From positions 1-48,969 of the forward strand of contig JAYSPY010000005.1 of NCBI GenBank assembly GCA_043721855.1: a stretch of 48,969 bases of DNA, given 5' to 3'. This DNA is from JACMNW01 sp043721855. Lineage in GTDB: Bacteria; Pseudomonadota; Alphaproteobacteria; Rhodobacterales; Rhodobacteraceae. The position numbers were made by a program, and so were the translations under genes. A model generated the notes under the pieces. The model worked only from the letters and a program-made list of their open reading frames with translations. It was not told the DNA's origin and searched no databases. This document shows, piece by piece, positions 24,422 to 33,173 of the stretch (its first letter is position 1; each line of letters opens with the position of its first letter).

Positions 24422-25064
24422 TATTGCAACACTGCAAGACGAGATTGCTGTGCTGGAGGCATCTCTGGAGGGCACTGCCGGAATGGTGGCGGCGTTTGAC
24501 GGTGAACTTTTGCGGATGCGCGATACGCTGTTGTTCACCGGAAAGGAAGTGAACACGCTGTCGGCGGGCATTGGCGGCGGCTTGCGGCGGGCGTTTGACG
24601 GATTGGTGTTTGACGGGGCCAAACTGTCAGATGCGCTGAAATCGGTTGGGCAGACGATTGTTGATACGGTTTACGGCATTGCGGTAAAGCCTGTGCAAAA
24701 CGCGATTGGCGGATTTTTGGCGAATGGGTTGAATTCGCTTTTGGGCGGGGCGGCCTTTGCGGATGGGGCGGCGTTCAGCCAAGGGCGGGTAATGCCCTTT
24801 GCCAAGGGTGGCGTTGTGTCCAGCCCGACCAGTTTTGCGATGCGCGGCGGGCAGGGTTTGATGGGCGAAGCAGGGCCAGAGGCGATCATGCCGTTGGCGC
24901 GCGGGGCTGATGGCCGTTTGGGCGTGCAGGCAGGTGGCGGCGGGCGTTCTGTAACGGTTGTTATGAATATAACCACGCCGGACGTGCAAGGATTTCAGCG
25001 CAGCCAAGGGCAGATAGCAGCACAAGCGCAGCGGGCTTTGTCGCGCGGACAGCGGAACAGGTAA
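24414..25064 (+). CDS. g11: GTA gp11, tape measure protein
   Basis: A 216-residue protein that sets tail length and lines the tube before DNA ejection. It begins with a coiled-coil-like helix (MVDIATLQDEIAVLEASLEGTAG), continues with an amphipathic Ala/Gly-rich centre (VGQTIVDTVYGIAVKPVQNAIGGFLANGLNSLLGG, about 80-115), and ends with the tape-measure type tail FAKGGVVSSPTSFAMRGGQGLMGEAGPEAIMPL (about 130-163) and VTVVMNITTPD. It is very short compared with phage tape measures, which fits the short tails of GTA particles. Confidence 0.92.
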   Translation: MVDIATLQDEIAVLEASLEGTAGMVAAFDGELLRMRDTLLFTGKEVNTLSAGIGGGLRRAFDGLVFDGAKLSDALKSVGQTIVDTVYGIAVKPVQNAIGGFLANGLNSLLGGAAFADGAAFSQGRVMPFAKGGVVSSPTSFAMRGGQGLMGEAGPEAIMPLARGADGRLGVQAGGGGRSVTVVMNITTPDVQGFQRSQGQIAAQAQRALSRGQRNR

Positions 25065-25075
25065 GGGTGCGGGAT

Positions 25076-25708
25076 ATGGAATTTCATGATGTGCGGTTTC
25101 CGGCCAATCTTTCTTTTGGGTCGGTCGGTGGGCCAGAACGGCGCACCGAGATTGTAACGCTGGCCAATGGGTTCGAGGAGAGGAACTCTCCTTGGGCCCA
25201 TGCACGCAGGCGCTATGATGCGGGCATAGGCTTGCGGTCTTTGGATGATGTGGAACTGCTGATCGCGTTTTTCGAGGCGCGACGCGGGCAGCTGGCCGGG
25301 TTTCGCTGGAAAGACTGGTCAGATTTCAAATCTTGCGTGGCGTCTGGCACCGTTGGGTATGAGGATCAGGTGATTGGCGTGGGGGACGGCGTTAAAACAA
25401 TATTTGGCTTGTCCAAAACCTACCGCTCTGGTGCGCAAACCTACGTGCGCCCGATTGTGAAGCCGGTGATTGGCACCGTGCGGGTGGCCGTTGGCGGTGA
25501 CCCTAAGGTCGATTCGCTGGAATACGCCGTGGACGGTGCAACCGGGCTGATCAGCTTTGCCGTGCCCCCCGCGATAGGCGTGCAAGTGACGGCGGGGTTT
25601 GAATTTGACGTGGCGGTGCGGTTTGATACCGACCGCATTCAGACATCGGTTCAGTCGTTTCAGGCGGGCGATGTGCCTAATGTGCCGATTGTGGAGGTTC
25701 GGGTCTGA
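25076..25708 (+). CDS. g12: GTA gp12, distal tail protein (DUF2460)
   Basis: A 210-residue DUF2460 protein that forms the distal tail ring linking the tube to the baseplate hub. Motifs: FHDVRFPANLSFGSVGGPERRTEIVTLANGFEERNSPWAHARRRYDAG (3-50), the ARRGQLAGFRWKDWSDFKS stretch (68-86), and the C-terminal FEFDVAVRFDTDRIQTSVQSFQAGDVPNVPIVEVR. The start at 25076 follows AAGGG; a GTG at 25067 would add three residues. Its stop overlaps g13 by one base. Confidence 0.93.
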   Translation: MEFHDVRFPANLSFGSVGGPERRTEIVTLANGFEERNSPWAHARRRYDAGIGLRSLDDVELLIAFFEARRGQLAGFRWKDWSDFKSCVASGTVGYEDQVIGVGDGVKTIFGLSKTYRSGAQTYVRPIVKPVIGTVRVAVGGDPKVDSLEYAVDGATGLISFAVPPAIGVQVTAGFEFDVAVRFDTDRIQTSVQSFQAGDVPNVPIVEVRV

Positions 25709-26613
25709 TGGCGGGGGCAGCAGGGCTTTATGCGCATCTGGCCACTGGGGCCACGACCGTGTGCCGGGCTTGGGCTGTGGTGCGACGTGATGGCACGGTT
25801 TATGGGTTCACCGATCACGACCGGGACTTGGCGTTTGAGGGGATCGCGTTTCTGGCCAGCACGGGCCTGACTGCGCGGGCGTTGCAGCAAACGACGGGGC
25901 TTTCGGTAGATAACACTGAGGCGCTGGGTGCTTTGTCGGATGCTTCTGTCTCCGAGGCGGATTTGTTGGCTGGGCGGTTTGACGGGGCGAAAGTGCGGGC
26001 CTGGTTGGTAAACTGGGCCTCGGTCGAGGACCGGGTTTTGCAGTTTAGTGGCGCGTTCGGCGAGGTGTCGCGGGCTGGCGGAGCATTTCAGGCGGAATTG
26101 CGCGGGCTAACCGAAGGGCTAAATCAGCCGCAGGGGCTTGCCTATCAGCGCGGCTGTTCGGCGGTATTGGGCGATGGCAAGTGCCGATTTAATCTGGCGC
26201 AATCGGGGTATTTTTCGGAACGCAGCGTTGAAGAGGTGGTTGATCAGCGGATTTTCCGTTTTGCCAGTTTTGGCGGCTATGACGACCGTTGGTTTGAACG
26301 AGGGCGGTTGGTTGGGTTGACGGGTGCGGCGTCCGGTCTGGTTGGCGTGGTGAAGAATGACAGGGTTGTTGGCGCGGGGCGCGAGGTTGAACTTTGGCAA
26401 TCGCTTGGGTCTGGTCTGCTGGTGGGCGATCTGATCCGCATCGAGGCAGGCTGTGACAAGCGGGCCGCGACCTGTCGGGTGAAGTTTGCCAATTTTCTGA
26501 ACTTTCGCGGGTTTGCCTATATTCCGGGCGAGGATTGGCTGACATCCTATCCGGTATCGTCGCGTGCGAACCAGGGGCGGAGCCTGTTTTCGCAAACCGA
26601 AGGTTTGTTTTGA
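25708..26613 (+). CDS. g13: GTA gp13, baseplate hub protein (DUF2163)
   Basis: A 301-residue protein of the DUF2163/DUF2460-partner family, the central baseplate hub in R. capsulatus GTA. Motifs: TTVCRAWAVVRRDGTVYGFTDHDRDLAFEGIAFLA (15-49), the Cys-containing YQRGCSAVLGDGKCRFNLA (about 146-164) and the later CDKRAATCRVKFANFLNFRGFAYIPGED (about 251-278). The four cysteines at about 150, 159, 251 and 258 could bind a metal, as proposed for the iron-sulfur-like site in related hubs; that is inference. Its stop overlaps the g14 start by one base. Confidence 0.93.
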   Translation: MAGAAGLYAHLATGATTVCRAWAVVRRDGTVYGFTDHDRDLAFEGIAFLASTGLTARALQQTTGLSVDNTEALGALSDASVSEADLLAGRFDGAKVRAWLVNWASVEDRVLQFSGAFGEVSRAGGAFQAELRGLTEGLNQPQGLAYQRGCSAVLGDGKCRFNLAQSGYFSERSVEEVVDQRIFRFASFGGYDDRWFERGRLVGLTGAASGLVGVVKNDRVVGAGREVELWQSLGSGLLVGDLIRIEAGCDKRAATCRVKFANFLNFRGFAYIPGEDWLTSYPVSSRANQGRSLFSQTEGLF

Positions 26614-27053
26614 TGGAGCGTGCGAGGGCGGCAGTGGCAGAGGCACGGCGTTGGATTGGCACGCCTTATGTGCATCAGGCGGCAGTGCTTGGCGCGGGGA
26701 CCGATTGCTTGGGACTTTTGCGCGGGGTCTGGCGGGCGCTTTATGGTGCAGAACCGGAAACAATACCCGCCTATACGCAAGATTGGTCTGAACCAAGCAA
26801 CAATGAAGATCTGTGGCAGGCCGCGCGGCGCTGGCTGCTAGAAGTGCCGCGGCGCGATGTGGCGATGGGTGATGTGCTGCTGTTTCGGATGCGGGCAGGA
26901 TCTGTGGCCAAGCATCTGGGCATTGTCAGCGTGGTGGGTCCGGAGGCCAGTTTCATCCATGCCTATACCGGGCATGGGGTGACGGAAAGCCCGCTTTCCG
27001 CGCCCTGGATGCGCCGGGTGGTGGCGAAATTTGAATTTCCGACAGGAGTGTAA
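26613..27053 (+). CDS. g14: GTA gp14, NlpC/P60 cell wall peptidase
   Basis: A 146-residue NlpC/P60 peptidase that opens the recipient or donor peptidoglycan. The catalytic Cys32 is in GAGTDCLGLLRGVWR and the catalytic His101 in SVAKHLGIVS; a third polar position, His116, follows in ASFIHAYTGHGV. The fold and length match this GTA subfamily. It starts within the g13 stop codon (TGATG) and is 3 bp from g15. Confidence 0.94.
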   Translation: MERARAAVAEARRWIGTPYVHQAAVLGAGTDCLGLLRGVWRALYGAEPETIPAYTQDWSEPSNNEDLWQAARRWLLEVPRRDVAMGDVLLFRMRAGSVAKHLGIVSVVGPEASFIHAYTGHGVTESPLSAPWMRRVVAKFEFPTGV

Positions 27054-27056
27054 ACG

Positions 27057-30000
27057 ATGGCCACTATTCTGCTTTCGGCGGCGGGCGCAGCCCTTGGTGC
27101 GGGCTTTGGCGGCACGGTTCTTGGCCTTTCCGGTGCAGTGATTGGCCGTGCTATTGGCGCCACGCTGGGCCGGGTGATTGACCAGCGCCTGATGGGGGCG
27201 GGATCAGAGGCAATCGAGGTGGGCCGTGTCGATCGGTTTCGCTTGATGGGGGCAAGCGAAGGGTCATCTGTGGCCCAAATTTGGGGCCGGATGCGGGTGG
27301 GGGGGCAAGTGATCTGGGCCACCGAGTTTCAAGAAAACGCGCGACAGTCCGGGGGCAAAGGTGCGCCCAAGCCTAAGACGACCTCGTATTCTTATTCGGT
27401 CAGTATTGGGGTGGCTTTGTGCGAGGGGCAGATCACACGTGTTGGGCGGGTTTGGGCAGATGGGTTGGAAATCGCACCAGATTCCATCAATATGCGGGTC
27501 TACACGGGGTCTGAAGCGCAACTGCCTGACCCGAAGATTACGGCGGTTGAAGGCGCAGGTTTCGCCCCGGCTTACCGCGGCATCGCTTATGTGGTGATCG
27601 AGGATCTTGAGCTGTCAAGCTACGGAAACCGTGTGCCTCAGTTTACGTTTGAGGTAGTACGGGCAGCGCAAGGCGCGTTTGCCGATGATGTGGTTGACTT
27701 GCCACGAGCCGTGAGGGCGGTGGCTTTGATGCCGGGGACGGGCGAATATGCGCTTGCGACAACGGCGGTGCATTACAATCAGGGGCTGGGGGTGAACCGG
27801 TCTGCGAATGTTAACTCCGCAAGTGGCAAGACCGATTTTGCCACATCACTAGAACAACTGGGGCAGGAATTACCTAACTGTGGTTCGGTGTCGCTGGTGG
27901 TATCGTGGTTTGGCGATGATCTGCGTTGTGGTGTCTGCAGGGTGCAGCCAAAGGTGGAACAGACCGTGTTTGACGGTGTGGGGATGCCTTGGACGGTATC
28001 TGGCGTGGCGCGGGCACAAGCGGTGCAGGTGCCAAGGCTGGACGGGAAATCCATTTATGGCGGCTCGCCCGCAGATAAGTCTGTGATTGAGGCCATTCAG
28101 GCCATTCGTGCGGCTGGGCAAGAGGTGATGTTCTACCCATTCATGCTGATGGATCAGGTGGCGCTAAACGGATTGCCTGACCCTGCGTCGGATGCGTTTG
28201 ATCAGCCCGTTCTGCCTTGGCGGGGGCGGATTACAACCGCCAAGGCCGCGGGGCAGGCGGGATCGAGCGACCGCACTGCTGCGGCAGCCGCCGAAGTGGC
28301 CGCATTCTTTGGCTCTGCCACGCCTGCGCAGTTTTCGATTGTTTCAGGCGCGGTGCAATATTCCGGGCCGGTCGAATGGAAATATCGGCGATTTATCCTT
28401 CACTATGCCAAGCTATGTGCGCTTGCGGGCGGTGTTGATGGGTTTTGCATCGGGTCAGAAATGCGCGGATTGACGCAAATTCGTGGGGCTGGGGATAGCT
28501 TTCCCGCCGTGCAGGCGTTGCGCCAGTTGGCAGCTGATGTGCGCAGCATTTTGGGGCCCACGACCAAGATCACCTATGCGTCGGATTGGACGGAGTATTT
28601 CGGGTATCAGACGGGCGGGGATGTCTATTTCCACCTTGATCCGTTATGGGCCGACCCAAATATCGATTTTATCGGCATCGACAATTACATGCCCGCCTCT
28701 GACTGGCGCGATGGCGAGAACCATGCTGACACGGGGCAGGGCGCAATCTACCGGCTTGATTACCTGAAGGCCAACATTGCTGGTGGCGAAGGATATGACT
28801 GGTACTACGACAGTGCTGAGGGGGCTGCGGCGCAGGTGCGGTTGCCGATCACGGATGGTGCTTATGGCGAGCCTTGGGTGTTTCGCTATAAGGATTTGAA
28901 AGGCTGGTGGACAAATCAGCATTTTGACCGAACGGCGGGTATTCGAGCCACGCTTCCCTCTGCTTGGGTGCCGGGATCAAAGCCCATTCGATTTACCGAA
29001 TATGGCTGCGCGGCGATTGATAAAGGGGCCAATCAGCCCAACCGGTTTATTGACGTGAAATCATCCGAGTCCGGCTTGCCCGCGTATTCCAATGGGCGGC
29101 GGGATGATTTGATGCAGATGCAATATCTGCGTGCGCAGGCAGAATACTGGGCGGATGTGGGGCATAATCCTGTATCGGTGCTTTATGGCAGCGCGATGGT
29201 CGACATGAATCATGCCCATGCCTGGGCATGGGACGCGCGCCCTTTCCCGGAATTTCCGGGCAACCCGCTATGGAGCGATGGAGAGAATTACGCGCGCGGG
29301 CACTGGTTGAATGGGCGCGTTACAACGCAAGCCTTGGCGTCGGTTGTGGCGGAAATTTGTGAACGATCTGGCTTAGACCATTTTGATGTGGCCGAAGTGT
29401 TTGGTTTGGTGCGGGGCTATTCGCAGGCGGAAACCGGGTCTGCGAGGGCAGCATTGCAGCCTTTGATGCTGGCTTATGGATTTGAGGCGGTTGAACGGGA
29501 TGGCGTGCTGCAGTTCAAGATGCGTGACGGACGGGTAACAGCAACGCTTGAGCGGGACTTGCTGGCACAAAGTAGCGATCTTGACGGCACGCTTGCGACT
29601 ATTCGTGCGCCAGATGCGGAGATGGCGGGGCGGATCAGGCTGGGTTTTATCGAAAGTGCAGGCAGTTATGAAGTGCGGCAGGCCGAGGCGGTATTTCCTG
29701 ACGAAACCAGTCTGACGGTTTCGCAAAGTGACATGCCGCTGGTTTTGACGGCAAACGAAGCGCGGTCGATTGCGGAACGCTGGTTGTCAGAAGCGCGAGT
29801 GGCAAGGGATACTGCGCGTTTTGCGTTGCCGAAATCAGCCTTGCAACTGGGATCAGGCGATGTTGTTGCGTTCGACGGACAACGCTACCGCATCGACCGT
29901 GTGGAACAGGCCGAAGCGCAGTTGGTTGATGCTGTGCGTGTTGAGGCGGGTATTTATCAGCCCAGTGATGGTGCCGAAGAAAGGGTCATTCCGCGCGCTT

Positions 30001-30947
30001 TTACAGCGCCTGTGCCCGTATTTCCGGTGTTTTTGGACTTGCCATTGTTAAGCGGTGACGAAGTTCCGCACGCGCCCTACATTGCAGTCACGGCAGACCC
30101 ATGGCCCGGATCGGTGGGGGTGTGGAGCGCGCCTGCCGATGCGGGATATGCATTGAACCGGCTGATTGCGGCACCGTCGGTAATTGGCACGACAGAGACT
30201 GTTTTAGCCGCTGCCCCGGCTGGATTGTGGGACCGGGGCCCCGCATTGCGGGTGAAGATCGTGGGTGGGACGTTAAGCTCAAGCGATGAATTAGCGGTGC
30301 TGAACGGGGCAAATGTGATTGCGATTGGGAATGGTTCTTCGGCCCGGTGGGAGGTTTTACAGTTTGCTGAGGCCGTGTTGGTTGCCCCGTCAACCTATGA
30401 TCTGACCTTGCGGTTGCGAGGTCAACAAGGCACGGACGGCATCATGCCTGCGGTATGGCCAGTAGGAAGCACGGTTGTGCTTTTGGATTTGGCACCGCAG
30501 CAAATTGATCTGGCGCTTTCGTCGCGTGGATTAGCCCGGTATTACCGGATCGGCGCTGCGGGCCGGGGATATGATGATCCGGCTGTAGTCGTTAAAGTCG
30601 AGGCGTTTGATGGGATTGGGTTGCGGCCTTACCCGGTGGCGCACTTTTCTTCAGTCAGGAATGCTGCGGGTGATTTAACGGCGGCGTGGGTTCGGCGCAC
30701 GCGGGTTGACGGCGATAGCTGGCAATCGCCCGAAGTGCCCTTGGGTGAAAGCGTGGAAAGCTACACTGTCCGGGTTGTGCAGGCTAATGTGATTTTGAGA
30801 GAAGAAACCGTAGTCGTGCCAACTTGGTTTTACGCCGCCAGCTTGCAATCCAGTGACGGCATCATCGGCGCTTACCGTATCGACGTCGCGCAAGTGTCTG
30901 ACCGGTTTGGTGCCGGTCCATTTCGCAGCGTTCAAGTGGCGGCTTAG
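27057..30947 (+). CDS. g15: GTA gp15, host specificity / tail-tip megatron protein
   Basis: The 1296-residue tail-tip protein carrying receptor-contact and glycan-hydrolase modules. A Gly/Ala-rich start (residues 1-45) is followed by the hub-like N-terminal part. A GTA TIM-barrel domain covers roughly residues 440-700, with VDGFCIGSEMRGL near 460 and the acidic catalytic candidate in IRFTEYGCAAIDKGANQPN near 645-663. A phage-tail domain (FGLVRGYSQAETGSARAALQPLMLAYGFEAVERDG) lies near 782-816. The C-terminal ~250 residues form beta-rich repeats (FSSVRNAAGDLTAAWVRRTRVDGDSWQ). It is the last structural gene; the tip's receptor is generally a recipient capsule or polysaccharide, to be inferred only. 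Confidence 0.94.
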   Translation: MATILLSAAGAALGAGFGGTVLGLSGAVIGRAIGATLGRVIDQRLMGAGSEAIEVGRVDRFRLMGASEGSSVAQIWGRMRVGGQVIWATEFQENARQSGGKGAPKPKTTSYSYSVSIGVALCEGQITRVGRVWADGLEIAPDSINMRVYTGSEAQLPDPKITAVEGAGFAPAYRGIAYVVIEDLELSSYGNRVPQFTFEVVRAAQGAFADDVVDLPRAVRAVALMPGTGEYALATTAVHYNQGLGVNRSANVNSASGKTDFATSLEQLGQELPNCGSVSLVVSWFGDDLRCGVCRVQPKVEQTVFDGVGMPWTVSGVARAQAVQVPRLDGKSIYGGSPADKSVIEAIQAIRAAGQEVMFYPFMLMDQVALNGLPDPASDAFDQPVLPWRGRITTAKAAGQAGSSDRTAAAAAEVAAFFGSATPAQFSIVSGAVQYSGPVEWKYRRFILHYAKLCALAGGVDGFCIGSEMRGLTQIRGAGDSFPAVQALRQLAADVRSILGPTTKITYASDWTEYFGYQTGGDVYFHLDPLWADPNIDFIGIDNYMPASDWRDGENHADTGQGAIYRLDYLKANIAGGEGYDWYYDSAEGAAAQVRLPITDGAYGEPWVFRYKDLKGWWTNQHFDRTAGIRATLPSAWVPGSKPIRFTEYGCAAIDKGANQPNRFIDVKSSESGLPAYSNGRRDDLMQMQYLRAQAEYWADVGHNPVSVLYGSAMVDMNHAHAWAWDARPFPEFPGNPLWSDGENYARGHWLNGRVTTQALASVVAEICERSGLDHFDVAEVFGLVRGYSQAETGSARAALQPLMLAYGFEAVERDGVLQFKMRDGRVTATLERDLLAQSSDLDGTLATIRAPDAEMAGRIRLGFIESAGSYEVRQAEAVFPDETSLTVSQSDMPLVLTANEARSIAERWLSEARVARDTARFALPKSALQLGSGDVVAFDGQRYRIDRVEQAEAQLVDAVRVEAGIYQPSDGAEERVIPRAFTAPVPVFPVFLDLPLLSGDEVPHAPYIAVTADPWPGSVGVWSAPADAGYALNRLIAAPSVIGTTETVLAAAPAGLWDRGPALRVKIVGGTLSSSDELAVLNGANVIAIGNGSSARWEVLQFAEAVLVAPSTYDLTLRLRGQQGTDGIMPAVWPVGSTVVLLDLAPQQIDLALSSRGLARYYRIGAAGRGYDDPAVVVKVEAFDGIGLRPYPVAHFSSVRNAAGDLTAAWVRRTRVDGDSWQSPEVPLGESVESYTVRVVQANVILREETVVVPTWFYAASLQSSDGIIGAYRIDVAQVSDRFGAGPFRSVQVAA

Positions 30948-30954
30948 CGCTTAG

Positions 30955-31248
30955 ATGCGAACGACTCTGTTGGGAGATGTGATTGCAGCGGCGCGTGTGC
31001 TGATGAATGTGCAGCCTGATCTTTGGATTGGGCTGTTGGACGCAATGATCCAGCAGGCGGATGCAGCGCATAATTATCACAAGCGACTGTCCAAGCCCCA
31101 CCCTTTGTGGGGCAATGGCAGCCTAATGGCGCGGGCAAATGCAGAGCCGCAGATGGCGGAGCCTTTCGTATCGGATCTTAAGTATTTGGCGGCATTGCAG
31201 TTGGTAATCGGGGCGATCATCGCGCGAAAGGAAGTGGCGCGGCGATAG
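30955..31248 (+). CDS. Small conserved protein following g15
   Basis: A 97-residue protein 7 bp after g15, so probably in the GTA transcript. The sequence is helical with LLGDVIAAARVLMNVQPDLWIGLLDAMIQQADAAHNYHKR, then SKPHPLWGNGSLMARANAEP and DLKYLAALQLVIGAIIARKE. From memory, related short proteins (HPxWGxGSLM motif) follow g15 in other Rhodobacterales. No function is known to me. It is convergent with the aminotransferase gene (3 bp between stops). Confidence 0.8.
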   Translation: MRTTLLGDVIAAARVLMNVQPDLWIGLLDAMIQQADAAHNYHKRLSKPHPLWGNGSLMARANAEPQMAEPFVSDLKYLAALQLVIGAIIARKEVARR

Positions 31249-31251
31249 CCA

Positions 31252-32373
31252 TTACCAATCCAGTAATAGCTGTGCCACCCGGCGTAGCCCCATTTCCAAA
31301 TCAACGCTTTTGCCGCCGCCGACGCCCAGCCTGATGTGGTTGGGTTGATCGTAAACCGACCCGGGTAAAAGGAAAGTCCGATATGGAGACGCAAGCAACC
31401 TGCGTGCAAAATCGTCTGACATCATGCCATCGGGCAGGCGCGCAAGGCCGATCAGACCTGCTTCGGGCTTGACCCAATCTAGGCCAGTTTCGTTCATCAC
31501 AAATCTGTTCAACCGCGCCAGATTTTTCAGCGCATCACTGCGCGCTTGGCCTAACGCCATCGACAAACGATCCGGGCGCAACGCGATTTCTGCGATCACC
31601 TCACCCAGTATGTTCATAATCTCGCTTGAGTTTTCACGCAAAATCAATGCGTCCATCATCATTTCTGGATTGTGGCAGATCATCCAACCGGTGCGCAGGC
31701 CTTGCAATCCCAATGCCTTTGATACGCTGCCAGTGGTGATCCCGCGCGGGTATAGGCCTGCGATACTGGGTGCTCGGGGGCCTGCCCATTCCAAACCCGC
31801 GTAGACTTCGTCGATGATCAGCCAAGCACCAACCCGGTCTGCAATCCGCACCACCTCGGCAAGGTCTTGCCGGGACATCAGCTGCCCTGTCGGATTGTTT
31901 GGGTTGGACAGAAAGATCAATTTGGTTCGATCGGTTACGACAGCCTTCAGATGGTTCAATGGTAGTCGCCAGCCATCAGCCTCCAGTCGTGGCACCAAAG
32001 TCAGATCGGCGCCAATCGCCTTTGCCAAGACCGCCGCTTGCGGCCAGCCTGGAGTTTCGGTCACGATCTGATCGCCGGCCTGCAGCAACTGGCGCAGCGC
32101 AAGATAATTCGCCTCCGCTGCCCCGGCGGTGATTAACACGTCATCGGGATGGCACAGGCCTGTTAAGCCGGCTTGTTCAAGCACCCGTTCGCGCAAGGCA
32201 GGCAAGCCCCGAAACGATGCCTGATTCCAGTCCAGCGACAGGTTCGGATCCAAATCCGCCAGAAACTCCCCCAATACAGGTGACTGAGACAAAGAAAAGC
32301 CAACGATCGCCTCTGGCCTAGTATTGGTCGTTTCCAGCAGATACTGAAACAGACTGTGGATCTTAACTTTCAT
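31252..32373 (-). CDS. PLP-dependent aminotransferase, class I/II
   Basis: A 373-residue fold-type I aminotransferase. The PLP Lys is Lys219 in TTGSVSKALGLQGLRTGW; the phosphate/cofactor residues are in SNPNNPTG (156-163) and IDEVYAG (187-193). The N-terminus is short and lacks the usual first ~20-30 residues of aspartate aminotransferases, as in other members that use small or unusual amino donors. An upstream ATG at 32424 would extend it by 17 residues but overlaps the start of the divergent MBL gene. The substrate cannot be told. Divergent from the MBL-fold gene. Confidence 0.9.
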   Translation of the reverse strand: MKVKIHSLFQYLLETTNTRPEAIVGFSLSQSPVLGEFLADLDPNLSLDWNQASFRGLPALRERVLEQAGLTGLCHPDDVLITAGAAEANYLALRQLLQAGDQIVTETPGWPQAAVLAKAIGADLTLVPRLEADGWRLPLNHLKAVVTDRTKLIFLSNPNNPTGQLMSRQDLAEVVRIADRVGAWLIIDEVYAGLEWAGPRAPSIAGLYPRGITTGSVSKALGLQGLRTGWMICHNPEMMMDALILRENSSEIMNILGEVIAEIALRPDRLSMALGQARSDALKNLARLNRFVMNETGLDWVKPEAGLIGLARLPDGMMSDDFARRLLASPYRTFLLPGSVYDQPNHIRLGVGGGKSVDLEMGLRRVAQLLLDW

Positions 32374-32456
32374 TTGGGTCGGGGCCTGCTTACGGGAAAA
32401 GGGGGGCGGTATAGATGCATTCATGTGGATATCTTAAGGGCAACCTGATCAGCCTG

Positions 32457-33173
32457 ATGGTTTTGGATTACGGGTTGTTCAAAGTCCATGCCAATGGCCG
32501 AATAATTGGCATTTGTGGATTTCTTTTGCGCACTGATCACGATGAAACTGTTTTGATCGATACGGGTTTCCCCAAACATTATGCTGACGACCCAATTGCA
32601 GCATCTGCAGCAGATGGTTTGGGTTCGTTTGGCGAAATTTTGACGCTAGCCCCCACCAATCTTCCCGCTGGACAACTGGCACTTGCAGGGGTTGGACTCG
32701 CAGATATTGATCTTTTGATCCTGTCCCACAGCCACATTGATCATGTGGGTGGCTTAGGCGATCTGCCCGGTATGCCGATTTTATTGGCGGCGGCGGAACG
32801 CGCATTGCCGCGCCCGTTATATTTTGGCAAGCGGCAACCAATGGAATGGCCAGACCGGCCATACCTTACGATCGACGGCGATTGCACGATCGGGCCCGGC
32901 TTTCGGGCCTTTTTCTCGCCCGGTCATGCCCCTGGGCAGTTGGCATTCATGCTGGATTTGCCGACAACGGGCGCGGTTTTGCTGACCTCGGATGCCATAT
33001 CCCGCCCGGCCGAGGTGGAGGAAAAGTTTGATACTGCCGCCGACCCGGAACTCGCTTGCAAAAGTGCGGCGCGTCTGTTGGCAATGGCAGCCGCTGCGGA
33101 TGCATTCATCATCTACGGACATTGCCCTGAGCAGTGGCCCACTTTGAAAAAAGCTCCCCACGGCTACACTTAG
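32457..33173 (+). CDS. MBL-fold metallo-hydrolase
   Basis: A 238-residue metallo-beta-lactamase fold protein, cytoplasmic. The metal ligands are all visible: HSHIDH (His91, His93, Asp95, His96), His157 in FSPGHAPGQ, Asp179 in LLTSDAI, and His222 in YGHCPEQ. The pattern suits lactonase or thioesterase-like N-acyl homoserine lactonase relatives, but also many other hydrolases; no lactonase-specific residue proves quorum quenching. ATG 32457 is chosen over 32415 because MVLDYGLFKV is the typical beginning. Stops overlap by three bases with the convergent SDR. Confidence 0.88.
   Translation: MVLDYGLFKVHANGRIIGICGFLLRTDHDETVLIDTGFPKHYADDPIAASAADGLGSFGEILTLAPTNLPAGQLALAGVGLADIDLLILSHSHIDHVGGLGDLPGMPILLAAAERALPRPLYFGKRQPMEWPDRPYLTIDGDCTIGPGFRAFFSPGHAPGQLAFMLDLPTTGAVLLTSDAISRPAEVEEKFDTAADPELACKSAARLLAMAAAADAFIIYGHCPEQWPTLKKAPHGYT

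Noticed and set aside
32415..33173. Naming the MBL protein an N-acyl homoserine lactonase
   Set aside because: The metal ligands are shared by the whole MBL superfamily, and no lactonase-specific feature or quorum-sensing gene is nearby.
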